Shown here one piece after another: positions 34,660 through 46,869 of a stretch of 64,000 nt of DNA. The DNA is from Blastomyces gilchristii SLH14081. Taxonomy: Eukaryota; Ascomycota; Eurotiomycetes; Onygenales; Ajellomycetaceae. Location: NCBI RefSeq assembly GCF_000003855.2, contig NW_003101655.1:62001-126000 (forward strand), in the 5' to 3' direction. The position numbers and the translations under genes were made by a program. Positions within the stretch are counted from its first letter, which is position 1, and each line of letters begins with the position of its first letter. A model generated the notes under the pieces. It searched no databases, was not told where the DNA came from, and saw nothing but the letters and a program-made list of their open reading frames with translations.

Positions 34660-36518
34660 TAGTGGTTAAATAAGTGTAATTTTATATAAACGCTCGTATT
34701 GGTATAATTTATTAAACTAGCCCTAATTACTCCGTACATCTGCCATTGTCTCCAACAAACATGCGGACATAATAATGCAATGCATCCAGTACCACCAGGG
34801 TAATCTAGCATGCGAGTCTTTGGGGAGTCTCATCAAGTGGCCTCATGTTTCTCAAAAGGTGGTAAAGAAAAAGTGCACGTTTCATCCCCGAATTACTATA
34901 AGTCAATTACTTCTCATTAGATCAGAGACAAAATGAAGAAGAAAGACGCATTTTCTTGTATCTTTTTCCATTTGCATTTACCGCTCTCGTTCGTCGGCTA
35001 TTTCATTTTATGTCCTCTACTGTTTCGTTTTTAACGTATTGCCGGGCATTAATAAGATATCGGGAATATCCATCACATCTTGTCGGCCACTTTCTATTGC
35101 GACAGGGCTCCATGCCTCGAATATATTTTGCGCTTCTGATAGTTAACTATAGTTTACCTTTGTTGACCGCACCGCATTTCAGCAATGATGAATTTACATG
35201 TGATCCTGCGTAAGAGTTGACACAATGAGTATTTGGAGGGAATGATATTTGTCTTTTGTGCTGCCTGCTGATATCATATACATACATAACATATTGCGAT
35301 TGCGATTCCCGTCTCTGCAATCCTGAGTGTTCTGCCATAAGCACAGCAGGTGATTCAAGCACTTGAATCAAAACAGATCAAAGCTTGATCCAGATGATTG
35401 ATGAGGCTTGTTCTCCCCAGTCATCGGAAACACTGCCTACGGAAATTTCCCAACAGAGCACAACATCAGAAGGAAGAGGTCTGTTTTTGGCTCCGAGTGC
35501 CCTCTTGCTTCCTGAAGGGTCGGCGATGCCGGGGAGCTGTCATTACAGCGTATTGAAACAAAGCTGCCCATTTCAACTCCAGGGTTCACTTCGCTGTGGC
35601 GTCACTGGCGTTGGGACAAGAAGAAGTGTTGAATGATGTTTCGATTGCAACTTGCGCCTCAAACGCGGAGCCGCACTTTATTCTCCACACCACACACAAA
35701 TCACTCCAAAAACTCTCGCAAAAGAATCTCCCCTCATTATTATTATTGATTAGTTATATAGCTTATTGTTCCTCCTCATCCGCCGCTCTTTTTCTCTCCT
35801 CATCGATCTGCCATCCATCACAGAGGGCAGATCCTGTACGATTTGACAGGACACTGCGCATCTCATCCGGTCTCGCTTGCTCAGGGCTCACCCAACCCAC
35901 AGCGCGGGGTATCAAGAACGCCCAACCTGGCCTGGTAACTAGCCTGGTCATCTTTTTTTAGCGAACAAGCCGGCCACGGTGGCAGTGCCGATCGCCATCA
36001 ACGTGCCAAACCGGCCGCAACCTAACTCCGCTAGTTTTTCACGTCCATCGTATTATCAGCCTACCAATTTAAGCACAGGCTCTCTGGCAGCAACTCGCGC
36101 AGGAGAAGCGTGGAAGGACCTCCACCGTCCAGAAGAATTCGCCAAACCATCGTCCAGCTCATTGGCTGATTGGGATGAAGTTCGTCCTTTAGTTACATCT
36201 AACATCTCGTATTCATTAGGCACACGCCAGAACACCGCCGCTTGGCGGCCTTTTTTCACAAAATGATGGAACAGCTGATTGAGCCCACATCAGGCTCAGC
36301 CTCGCGTGTTGATTGCTCAGAGATGTCCAGAGAAAAATTCCAAGCTCGAATTGATGATTTACCAAGCATGGTTTTTAATGGGAACGCCTCGCACCATGCC
36401 TCCTTTTTTTGGTTTTTACGCATCACTTTTCTTCCCCATCTCTCTCCTTTCCATGACCATATCAGCATAGACAATCCAATCTCTGTTTTGCGCACTTCAT
36501 TGTTCGTCGCATAACACC
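34660..36518. other. Intergenic, upstream of the Cys-rich protein gene
   Basis: GC-normal, 1.86 kb. The open frames here are short, mostly lack a convincing start or splice structure, and overlap on both strands. One TACTCCGTA motif lies at 34728. The last few hundred bases are pyrimidine-rich and presumably hold the promoter of the gene at 36519. Confidence 0.55.
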
Positions 36519-37532
36519 ATGCCTTCGTGGTCCCGCATAGCCGCTTTCGCGCTCCTCGCGCTCTCCGCTTCTTGCTCGGCTCTCGAGCTCGGCGAAGTGG
36601 TCTCAGACTTCTCCGATATCTTGGTCGGCGACCGCGACGTGATGGACAACGTGACGCTAGCCGACTCAGGAGACCTGATATCACTGGCAAAACGCGCCTG
36701 TCCAGCACGGTGCACACAGTACTGTTGCGTCTCCGACGGCACCTGTATCCCCTCGACGGCCTGGAGCTGCTGCGGTCGCGGTATCGTTTGCGGCCCCGGA
36801 CGGAAATGCTGCCATAACGGCTGCATCAACGACAATGAAGAGTGTTGCCGGACCGCGGGTAGGCATTGTAGGGCTGGGTATGAGTGCTGGCTCATCAACG
36901 GCCGGCCTAGGTGCTGCCCTCGAGGCGTGTGCGGGAGTGGTGGTAGCGGCGGCGGCGGCGGCGGCGGTTCTAGCAGAACTACACCCGCACCACCTAGCCC
37001 TCCACGGACAAGACCCAGTTTCGATTATTATACGTGGACAGTAACCTGGTAAGTTGACTTTCTCTACCTAACTCCTGGACCCGATGCATGTTGTAGCTAG
37101 CTAGCATACGATTGCTACATGCGCAACAAGGGAATTCGCGAATACAAAGAATATATATAACAATAACTAACATCTACCAGGACATACCGCGTCACATTCT
37201 ACACGTCAGTTACAATCCGCACAACCACAACCACCACTACAACAAGCGTCGTCTCCTTCTATGCCTCAGACTCAGCCGACGCCTCGTCTTCCTTCCGTGC
37301 ATACACCGCCACAGCGACCTTCGACCCCCCCGCCAGCGCAACTGACGTCCCAGAACCACCGGGAGGCGGCAGAGGCGGCAGCGGTGGCGGCGGTGGCAGC
37401 GGTGGCAGCGGTGGCGGCAATCTGGTCGCCCTTCCACCTGGCGAATCAGGGAGCAGCGGTATCTGGAGCTGGCACGCGGCGCTCCTTGCAGGCGCTGCTC
37501 TTGTTCCTGGAATCCTGGCGGTTTATCTGTAA
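36519..37532 (+). CDS. Secreted cysteine-rich protein with GPI-type tail
   Basis: Exons 36519-37048 and 37181-37532, 293 aa. The intron (GTAAGT...CTACCAG, with AACTAAC before the acceptor) splits a Trp codon. Residues 1-22 form a signal peptide (SRIAAFALLALSASCSA). A dense cysteine block follows (about residues 62-138, with CC pairs and a CGRGIVCGPGRKCC-like spacing reminiscent of fungal chitin-binding or small adhesive proteins). After it come a poly-Gly run, a Pro/Arg-rich linker, a Thr-rich segment (TIRTTTTTTTTSVVSF), a Gly/Ser linker, and a hydrophobic C-terminus (ALLAGAALVPGILAVYL), fitting GPI attachment at the cell wall or membrane. The exact family is unknown to me. Cell-wall-associated function is inferred from architecture only. 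Confidence 0.82.
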
Positions 37533-38187
37533 GGGGTTAGTATCCAGGTCCTTGGACCGTTGAGATTCTAGTTTGACGCAAAAACATGATATCCATTTTT
37601 GTCTTCCTTTTGTAAACGTGTGGGGGTGATATGTCCTCCTAACCCCCTTATCTTCCCTCTTCTTGTTTCTTTCCTTCTTTGATGTTGTTTCCTTCAAGCC
37701 CGACTTTCCTACAGTGAATATCATGGGTTTGCCTTCTTGCTTGTGTGACAAGTGGCTTGGAAATGACATCCTTCTTGATAAACGGTTAATGTCCTAAGTT
37801 AGAGTGTGAGGAATATATACGGATAAACATGCCTATGAGTATATAACGCCTTTATTTCATGTTTTGGTCTCTATTTCTTTGCGAGCTACGCTCCAGGACG
37901 GTGATGATTCTAGGCTAGTATAGATCCAACAACTAACTAATCTCATAATTGAAGTAATATCAACAACCCTTAGTATATAATCACTAACATAAAAATATTC
38001 ATATAAGTATGCGTGCTGCTAGAGTGGGAGACAAAAGCTCCTCCAACCACGCTAAACCCTTCCTGGCCACCTCTTGTTCCCTTCCCAAAAGACATTTCGC
38101 AAAGCTCCAAAACCGCGTCCAACAGCTCGACCAGCTCGATTGACCCGCTCAACCAGCTCCTACAGCTCCCAGCACAGGCAGCCCACC
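37533..38187. other. Intergenic
   Basis: 3' flank of the Cys-rich protein gene and 5' flank of arp9. No conserved feature is seen. Confidence 0.6.
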
Positions 38188-40677
38188 ATGCCGGCGTTCA
38201 AAGATGAACATATACTGGTATGCATTATACCTATATAACCCTGCTTGAACCCCGTTTTCCCTGTCTAATCATTCCTCACAATGCATCTGCTGATTAAAAC
38301 TTCCCCCTAACCATCCAGATTATTGCGCCGGGTTCGCAAACCACCCTGGCGCAATTAGGTCTGCCCGAATCCTTCACGCCTGCGAAATTCCGATTCCCGA
38401 CTCGCATGTTCCCGGCTGAAAAGAAGGGCGAATGGGAACCGTACAAAATTCGTGAGAAGATCGTGGTGAGGAAGGCCGCGCCCGCGACAGTCCCCGCACC
38501 CGCCACTACCACTGCGACGACTGATACCACCGCGACAACCGATGCGCCAAAGGAGGATGGTGTTGAAGTTCAACCAGATGTTGAGATGAAAGATAAACCA
38601 GATGTTGAAATGAAAGATAAATCAGATGTTGAAATGAAAGATAGCACCGAAGCAGAACAGCCAGCAGAGGACGCGAAAGCAGGAGATGCAACGCAAGACG
38701 AGAAGAAAGCGGACACCACCACCGCCACTACCACTACCAACATCGTTGAAAATGGCCAAGAGGGAACCACCGCTACCAACGCTGAGCAGCCAGAGGAGGA
38801 ACAAATAATATACGAAGAAGATCCAACGTCAGACGAAGGCGCCGTCTACCCGATCCGCAACGGCGAAATCGTCGAGTGGTCGTGTTTCTTCGCCCTCCTA
38901 TCCCACATCTTCAAGACCCTCAGTCCGCCCTTTCACACCCCCATCATGTTTATCGCGCAGCCGGTATGGACCGCGCGGGATCGCGAGGCAATCACTCAGT
39001 TCGTCTTTGAGAAATTCCAAACGCCCGCGTTCTGTCTGATGGACTCTGCCTTGGCCGTTTGCTACGCGTACGGCACCGCAAACGCCACGGTGATTGACAT
39101 CGGTCATGGCAAGGCGGACGTCACTGCCGTGACGGATTTCAGTGTCAACGAGCATGGCAGGGGATTGGCGCTGGCGAACTGCGGCGGCGAGGCGATGACG
39201 GACCGGCTGGAAGAGTTGCTGGGTCCCAAGGGTTTAACGCGCGATATGTGCGAGCAACTAAAGAGGAGCAATATCTGCGAAATCCTCCCTGCGAATATTC
39301 CGCTTCCGGGAAGTTCGGAGACGGCGTCGCAAATACCGAATTCGTCGGATGTGCTTGGTGCAGCGGGCCCCTCGAAGCCTGTCCCGGGGCTTGCGGGCAA
39401 GGGAGCTGAGGCGGCGAATGTGATGGGGGAGGACAATGATGATGAAGGCGTTCTTGACGTGGCAGCTATCGTTAGTAGTGGTAATACGAGCGAATATCTT
39501 GCCCGGAGAGAACGGGAGAAAGCCGAGCGGACGTCTGCGAAGAAGGGAGCTACGGATGCTGCTACGGGAAAACCAATTCGGTTACCCAACTACAAAAAGG
39601 AGCTGGCGACGTTCCAGTATCATGAGTTTGTTAAAGTTGAGCCTAAGGATGTGAACGCACAGAGCACTACTGCCCAGTATATTCGGCAGAGGCGCGATAT
39701 CGAGGTTGGGATTGAACGATTCCTCGCACTAACCCCCAGCGAGACGAAGTCCAAGGACCAGTGCAGCTACGGCATTCTCGACACACTCGCCGCCCAAATC
39801 CACCATACCATCCTTTCAGTCCCCGATGCGCCCAAGCGCAGCGAATTATGGGACTCCTTCATCATCCTTGGAAACGGCAGCAAAATAAAAGGTGTGTCCC
39901 CCCCCCCTGTGGATTCTCTAAACACAAAAAATTCAAAAATAAAAACAAAGCTAACGGCATATACAAAACAACACAGGCTTCCCCCAAGCCCTCCTCGCAA
40001 CCATAACCCAAAAATACGTCCTCTCCCCTTCGTCCGGAACAATCTTCACCTCCGAATTGCCCTCGCAAATGTCCACACCACTCCCAACCGGCGGCACAAA
40101 CACGCCAGCCCACCTCCAGAACCCAGGCCCCCTCCACCATCCAGCAGCCCACGGCGTAAACCCCCTTCTCGTCGCCGCCACCCACGCCAACAACCCTTCA
40201 ACCCCCAACCACCTCAATCCCCATGACCCCCACGGCACGAACTCCCCAGCAGCTGCAGCTGCCGCTCACCACCACCAACAGCACCACCGCTCAACCGGCC
40301 ACTCACAAACACCTACCTCCATCCGCCTCCTCAAGCCTCCCGAATACTTCCCAGAATGGAAGAACCAAGGCATCAGCGGCTCATCCAGCGCAATCGGCGT
40401 GGGCGGCTTGCAGGTATCCTCATCAGCAGCTGCAGCTAGTGCGACAGCTGGGGGTGCCGGGGGCGCGGGAGCGGGAGCGGGAGCGGGAACGTCGCTGCTT
40501 CCGGGGCTAGGTGGCTCGGGCGGGCAGAATGTGGGGATGGAGGAGGCGACGTTTTTGGGGGCGCAGGTTGCGGCGAAGGTTGTGTTTGTGATTGATCAGG
40601 GGGTTAGTAAGGGGTTTTTGAGCCGTGTGGAGTATAACGAGGCCGGGCCGGCGGGGATTCATGATTGTTCGTTGTAG
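38188..40677 (+). CDS. arp9: Actin-related protein Arp9 (SWI/SNF and RSC chromatin remodelling)
   Basis: Exons 38188-38217, 38319-39891 and 39977-40677, 767 aa. The first exon encodes MPAFKDEHIL and joins to IIAPGSQTTLAQLGLPESFT, the typical Arp9 start. Arp9 pairs with Arp7 (Arp42 in fission yeast) on the HSA helix of the remodeller ATPase in the nucleus. Actin-like blocks include the IDIGHGKADVTAV phosphate-loop-like segment (about 292-304) and a conserved C-terminus (EATFLGAQVAAKVVFVIDQG). A low-complexity insert after residue 75 holds three 8-residue repeats, (P/S)DVEMKDK. A second insert near the C-terminus is Pro/His/Ala/Gly-rich. It is longer than yeast Arp9 (467 aa) because of these inserts. 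The second intron starts GTGTGT and follows a tight C-run. Confidence 0.87.
38573..38645 (+). repeat. Three tandem 24-nt units inside arp9
   Basis: A 24-nt coding unit for DVEMKDK(P/S) is repeated three times with a few synonymous changes. It lies in the acidic insert of Arp9 and is likely length-variable between strains. Confidence 0.85.
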
Positions 40678-41768
40678 GTTGTAGGGTGCGTGGGTGGGTT
40701 CGTTTTCCTATATGTATTATTGTAACCACGATGATCGAGCGAGTGTGGAAAAAAAAGGAATTTTTGTTGCCTTTTCTTTTCGGAAATTTACGGCGGAACC
40801 TTTTATAAATTTGGGAATGGGACTGGTGTTTTTTTGGGGGGCGTGATACATATATTCCCTCTTGTTCTTGTTTTGCTTTCTCTACCCCCCTGTTCTTCGG
40901 GTTGCTCTTCTTTTTTTTGTCGCCCTCAAAATGTATCAAGCTAGATATCTACCTCAGTACATCTTTTACTACACCAATTGAGATCGACTGATTCTAAACT
41001 AGTTCGTTCACTGATACATCATATCATCCGTCACTCATGCCATCTATCGTGCGAAGTGGGCATAAAATGTTATAATGAAAAAAAGAAAGGTATCATACAT
41101 AATAAATCGTAAATGGGACTCCATGTGGGGAATGTAATAAGTTATATATAAATGTGGATATAAAACACAATATGAATCTGCCGGAAACTGATCCAAATCC
41201 AGAGATGGCTCTAACTAGAGTAGGTAGAAGTAACGTAACAAATCCTCGCCAGCTCGCACCGTTTGGACGATTTCCCCTGATTCACCACTACCCGGCCCCC
41301 TTTTCTGCGGCACGGGGCATGTATGCATGGTAGGGCTGTTTGGTTCCTAGCATGATTGCCGCGTTCCCATTCCCGTTGCTGTGTGAAGGATGGAATGGAT
41401 AGTGCGTGGCAACTCAGGCTCGTAGGTAGGGTGAGCCTGGAAGAGCAGGGCTGACACCCTTCTTTGGTTGTCCCGCGGTGGCACGTTTCAAAGGGGGGAG
41501 AAACGGGTTGTGCAAATCGGAAGAATTAACATGTCCATGCACACTTAGCGTTGTATAAAGCACTCCCGGATTATTGTTGTCCGGTATGAACAACTATTAT
41601 TATTATGGTCAGCTAGCTAGCAAAATCACGAGGGGAAACACGATGCGTGACCCCCTCCCCGTACCCCCCCGGAGGAGGGCATATTGTATATTTAGCTTCA
41701 CACGTTACTTACCAAATAACCTCAGAGTAGGAATGCTGTAAAATCTATCGTACGCAAGCTGCGCACTC
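40678..41768. other. Convergent intergenic region (arp9 / NC2-beta)
   Basis: Holds the 3' flanks of two convergent genes, with T- and A-rich tracts after each stop. No gene is recognised. Confidence 0.6.
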
Positions 41769-42591
41769 TCAACTGCCCGCATTATACTTCTCGCCCGCAC
41801 AGCGGAAGAGTTCCTGCTGCTGTCGGAGCAGCTCTTCTTCCGTGAGGCCGCTCTGCTCCATCTTATTGACTTTTTTCTCGCGGGACTATTTGATATAGGT
41901 ATCAGTAAAATCCTTGCTACTTTTCTTTGCCGGTAACTTAGGTTCTACATCTGATAGATAGATACTATATTGCAGCCTCTGGTCTCATATATCCATGCCA
42001 AAAGATCCAAAAGAAAGAAAATGGAACTCACCTTCAGCTGCTCCCTGTGCTCCTCTGCCACCGCAAGTACGTCAGGTACATAATCTCCAAAACCCAAATC
42101 CGTTAGCGCCTTCTCGATGTGTTCGCATGCGATTGTCTTTTTCGCCTCCTTCTCGCTGATATCGTTTGCCTCGGAAGATATTAAGGTGATGAACTCGACA
42201 CAGCATTCTATGAGCAGATCGCGCGCATCCTTAGCAAAGGTCTGCCCGGATGAAGTGGGAAGGATTTCGGTTATTATTTTTTGAACGGTTGCTGTTATCG
42301 GGGATTTCGAAGTTAGCTGATGTGGGGTCCTTTTATTTTGTTATAACGGTGACAAGGGGATAGATGATTAAGAGGGTTTTTGCAGGGAGTGTAAGAAGCA
42401 CTTTGCACAAGGAATGTGGGAATGCATAAGGAGCGGAATATGGCTATTTCGAAGTATAGTAGTACCTTTGGGCAAGGAAAGGTCATCATTGCCTGTTCCA
42501 TTTTAGATAATAGATTAGCTTCGAGATGCACGAGAGAACAAGCGCGGTGCGGGGCTAATATCTACGTACCTCCAAACTCTCGGTCTGACAT
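41769..42591 (-). CDS. ncb2: Negative cofactor 2 beta (Dr1/Ncb2), histone-fold repressor
   Basis: Four exons on the minus strand: 42570-42591, 42466-42492, 42032-42291 and 41769-41885, 141 aa. Two tiny exons (22 and 27 nt) give MSDREFGG|NDDLSLPK, then the histone fold ATVQKIITEILPTSSGQTFA...KDARDLLIECCVEFITLISS...EAKKTIACEHIEKALTDLGF (about 17-85), then the C-terminal coiled segment KMEQSGLTEEELLRQQQELF. NC2-beta dimerises with NC2-alpha, binds TBP on DNA and blocks TFIIA/TFIIB entry, in the nucleus. Length matches family members. CTAAC/CTAAT branch sites support introns 1 and 2. The micro-exons are easily missed by gene finders. Confidence 0.92.
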
Positions 42592-44911
42592 ATTTATTCA
42601 ACAGGCAAAATCTACTGATCCTTAGTTTAGTACGTCACGGAGGGGGATCAGAGTCAAAGCAATAGATATGTATAGATGTAGATGTCTATAACCTGATGAG
42701 CTCTTGGATGGAGATGTTTTATGTCGTGGTTCCCGCGTACCATTCTGCCACATCACGTGGGAAGAAATCGTTCACCGCCTTCTACGATGACTAAGATCCA
42801 CACTTGGCTTAAATTTCTCTTTTTGGAAATTTCATTTTCACTTTTTTCTTCTTTTCTTCTCACCAGACACAAAGCACAAAACAAATGGGCAACAACAGCT
42901 TCCTATTTCCCATGTCAATTGACTGGGTAATTGACTTATGGAGACAGATATTATGATATCACCTTACAGTCGATGCTCACACTAACCAAATGGTATGTAA
43001 TATTCTCTTTTCTCTTGTTTCTCGTCAACTTATCATGATGAACGTTGTTGTCGCCCCTATCATACAAAACGAGCATCAAGCTCCCGTGGTGATTTACCTG
43101 TCCAAGCCAAACGGACTATCTGATCATAGTTTTCTCTCTCCCCGAGGATTCTATTCTTTGTCTCCTTTGCCCCACATGTTCTCCTGGATACAATCGGAAA
43201 GGGGAAACACTGCTAACCCCAGTGTTTAGAAGCTATAGCGTACGTCCCATGCTTAGAGACAGCTCGATGGCCGGAGATGCAGTAGTACACAATGCCATGC
43301 CCAGTCCATCATTTGAACCATGAAACCAGCGGTGATTGTATGTTTGGATCGTGGATTTTAACAGCGTTTTGGCCTCGCCTTGGTCGTGTGCGTGACCTAA
43401 CAATCATGATGAGCGAATACTTTTGTACTATCAAATACCGATCTTCAATGACGAATCCTTTACGATTCTCTGATACACGCACACGACTTACCTCTATCCA
43501 GGATGATTTAGCAGGCTACAATGGATCCTTCAGAGCAAGCTGATGAACATCTTGCTAATGCTAGAGTTCGCTTATGTTTAGGAATATCAGACTCGTGTAA
43601 AAAAATCTTGAGATATATTCATTCGTAGGTATGTTGGATAATTCCACTTCTGGTCTTTCCATTTTGTTTCCCCCGTTTATGTATATCCCACGTCTTGAAC
43701 ACGAGACAAATGATTAAAACATACACTCCATGCTAAATATAAAGGTGCCATTCTTGGCATCTAATGCTTAAATACATGTGTCCATTTTTCATCTTTCGAC
43801 TGATGTCTCTTCAAATTGTTTATTCAATTGAGTTTTATTTTCGTCATTTTTGCACCGATTTATTCAAGTCTTGCTGACTTGACATTTGTAGACTTTCGCG
43901 CTTTAAGTTTGCCAAATAGACGAGACCGACCAATCAACCGCCCTGTGGAAAGATGCCGATTTTGGAATATTCGATCTGCCTCCTAGCCAGCCCCAGCTTA
44001 ATAAGTTACTCCCTGGTTTAAGATATATCGCACTTACACCAACACGTTTTACTCAGATCATACACGTGCTTTGCATTAACGGTTGTTTCGTTTAAACAAT
44101 CCTGCTCTTCCTGATACGTCAAACATGAACTTCAATTTTGTTTTCGCCATATATGACTGTTTCTATATAGATTCCTAGTGTGTATATGGATGGAGCGTCG
44201 GTGAATTTAAGTCTACAGGTTTCGCTTCTTTTAGGTATCATGAGATGGGTGGATCATCTGTTCCACTACACTGTAGCGTATGGCTAAATAGACAAAGAAT
44301 ATTTGATGGCAATCGAGATGCACCGTAATTAACATCATCAAAACGACTCTTCCTGCTATCATTGTGTGAGTAGACGTACAGCTTCAGAGAAGATCGATAT
44401 CTGTATTGCAATGCTCCTTCAATAGTCACCAAAGAATCTTGCAATTGTCTCACTTTTATCCCCGCCATGGTGGGCAACACCCGCCCATATTTGAAATGCC
44501 TAGCACGACCATCTCCTCCGTCGGCAATAATTGACAGCTACAGGGCGTATTTTTGTTCTTCATTAAAAATAAGTCGTTATCCTATATCCGTCAACACCCG
44601 TTGCTATCCTGTCTTTTCCCTCTATTGTTCAGCGCATGCCAACAGCTTGAATTTAATACAAGCTTTGTTCGGGCCGAAGTTTGGGCTGGGGTTTCGATAA
44701 CTTGGTTGGAGAAACTCGACCGCTCGGAGTTTTTGGTCTGCTTGCTGCTTGTGTTCATGAGGGAGGGGGTGTATATATATATACCTTAAAAGAGCGCTGT
44801 GGAGGGCTTGTTTGTTATTTATATACACTCGCTGATAGTGTACAGTTCATTCTTTCCATTTCTCTCTTTGATCTATATATTATTACAAACTAAAATAACA
44901 AAATACAAAAA
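42592..44911. other. Divergent intergenic region (NC2-beta / FAD oxidoreductase)
   Basis: 2.3 kb without a recognisable gene. Frames of 60-85 codons on both strands show no protein-like features. A TATATATATATA stretch at about 44770-44782 lies ~130 nt before the FAD oxidoreductase start and could serve as its TATA region. Confidence 0.55.
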
Positions 44912-46352
44912 ATGTCCACCGTAATCATCGGCGGTGGCATCATCGGCCTCTCCACTGCATACTACCTCTCCCTCTCGCTCAACAGACACAAACACCAAAT
45001 CCACATTATCGACCCAGCAGCTCACCTCTTCGACTGCGCCTCAGGTTATGCTGCCGGTTTCGTCACCCGCGACTGGTTCGCGCCCGATCAAGCCGCCCTC
45101 GGCGCCCTCTCCTTCGACCTACACGAACAGCTTGCGCGCGAGCACGGCGGCTATGAGAAATGGGGGTACATGCGCAGCACCGCGGTGGGGTTGCAGGTGC
45201 AGTATGCGGACGGGCAGAAGTCAGCGAGCGGGGATGATTGGCTGAGGCAGGGGGCTAGTCGGGCGGAAGTGGCCGTGAGGGCGGATGAGAAGAAGGAGGG
45301 GGAGCCGGATGCGGCGCCGGAGTGGTTGACGCCGCAGGAGGGGGGGAGAGCGGAGAGGATCAGTGATGTTGCGGGTGTGGCGCAGGTGTAGGTTCCCTTT
45401 TCTCCAGGTTTTGTTTCTTCTGCTTTTTCTGCTTCTGAATTGCCCGCTGGAAAATGCTAATGTTACTGCGCATGGGTGGATATGCATTAGTGACCCGCTA
45501 CGATTGTGTCAATTCCTCCTGGCAAAATGTATCGAGCGCGGCGTCCAGGTCCACAACCCTGCGCGGGCAATCGGGCTCATCAAGGACTCTTCATCCGGTT
45601 CTACTACAGGCATAACGCTTCAACACCAGTGCACGAACACCCAATCAACCATCCCTTGTACAAACCTCCTCTTTGCCGCAGGCGCATGGACCCCCCGCGC
45701 CTTCGATGCCCTCTTCCCAACATCCCCCACCCGCATCCCTGTGACTTCCCTCTCAGGCTACTCCATCCTCATCCGCTCCCCCCGCCACACCCTCTCGCAT
45801 GAAAGAGACACATATGCCGGAACGGCGCATGCAGTTTTCACAACCCACCCACGCTCCTGCGGCTTTAGTCCTGAAATTTTCTCGCGCGCCGGCGGGGAGA
45901 TATACCTCGCAGGCCTCAATAGCTCGGAAACGCCCCTCCCCGCGCTCGCGAGTGATGCCCATGGCATGATGGAGGCAGACAAAGTTGCGCTTGTCCGCAA
46001 GACGGCAGTGACGCTGATGGGTAAGGCTGACCCGAACGTGGCGAGCAGAGATGCAGAGGGAGATGCGAACATTGATGATTTGGAAGTCGTGCGGGAAGCG
46101 CTGTGTTTCCGCCCGTGGACGGAGAGCGGGCGGCCGATTGTGGCACGTTTGGGGGATTGGGCTCTGGGATCGGGTGATGTGTCTCCTTCTGGTGGTGTCT
46201 TTATGGCGGCGGGGCATGGGCCATGGGGTATTTCTATGTCTTTGGGAACGGGGAAGGTTATGTCAGATATGATTAGGGGAGTTAAGACGAGTGCGGATGT
46301 GAGTGGGCTGGGGCTGGAGGCAGGGATGAGGCCTGCTAAGGCGAAGATATAG
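44912..46352 (+). CDS. FAD-dependent oxidoreductase (DAO family, Tda3-like)
   Basis: Exons 44912-45387 and 45491-46352, 445 aa. The 103-nt intron (GTAGGT...CATTAG, CTAAT branch) joins VAQV to DPLRLCQFLL. The N-terminus STVIIGGGIIGLSTAYYL is a Rossmann FAD-binding GxGxxG motif. ASGYAAGFVTRDWF is the conserved second block of the DAO fold. The C-terminus (GGVFMAAGHGPWGISMSLGTGKVMSDMI) is the family's FAD-contacting end. The closest named relative I can suggest is yeast Tda3, an uncharacterised oxidoreductase linked to endosomal traffic. A D-amino-acid or sarcosine oxidase activity is possible but unproven. No signal peptide or peroxisomal SKL ending is present, so it is probably cytosolic. Confidence 0.85.
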
Positions 46353-46869
46353 ACTTTGCTTATGTAGAGAGAGCTATAGAGATACAGTAAAGAACCCTTG
46401 ATTTCTGATAACTGCATTTGTTTTCAATATTCAGGTGTTCATTATTGAGTATTTCCATGCATTTTCCTCCCTTGATATTAAGGGGATAGAACAGGTTAGA
46501 GGATCAATTGGAAGTTCAGTGTAGAAGCACGGGAGGCCATGAGAATTTTGGCCCACCCCTATCCTGCTAGTTAGTGTAGATGGGTGTATCACATACATTC
46601 TCATCCTAAGACTGATACTGTATCTATATTATATAGGATGTTGTTGTCGTTACAGAGAAGAACATCTGATGTTTTGAGGAAAGGAGAACTTCGGCGCTTA
46701 ACCCAAAACGGATAAATTACTCGCGCCGAGAAAAACATCCCGAACATATTTATGCAAAATATTTCAGTTGAAAACCAACGTTACACATTTTGTTCTCCCA
46801 TCCCAGTGTTTTATTGCTACAGATATTATATATCCGCTGGTGATACTGAAGGCGCTGGCAATCGTCTAA
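46353..46869. other. Short intergenic region
   Basis: 3' flank of the oxidoreductase gene and promoter of nse1. No other feature is seen. Confidence 0.6.

Noticed and set aside
35979..36266. 95-codon plus-strand frame before the Cys-rich gene
   Set aside because: It begins at GTG rather than ATG, overlaps an antisense frame, and has no motif or splice continuation. Treated as upstream region.
39900..40226. Arp9 reading continued without splicing to a Pro/Arg/His-rich end at 40226
   Set aside because: A GTGTGT...CACAG intron (39892-39976) restores the conserved Arp9 C-terminus ending at 40677. The unspliced tail is not conserved-looking.
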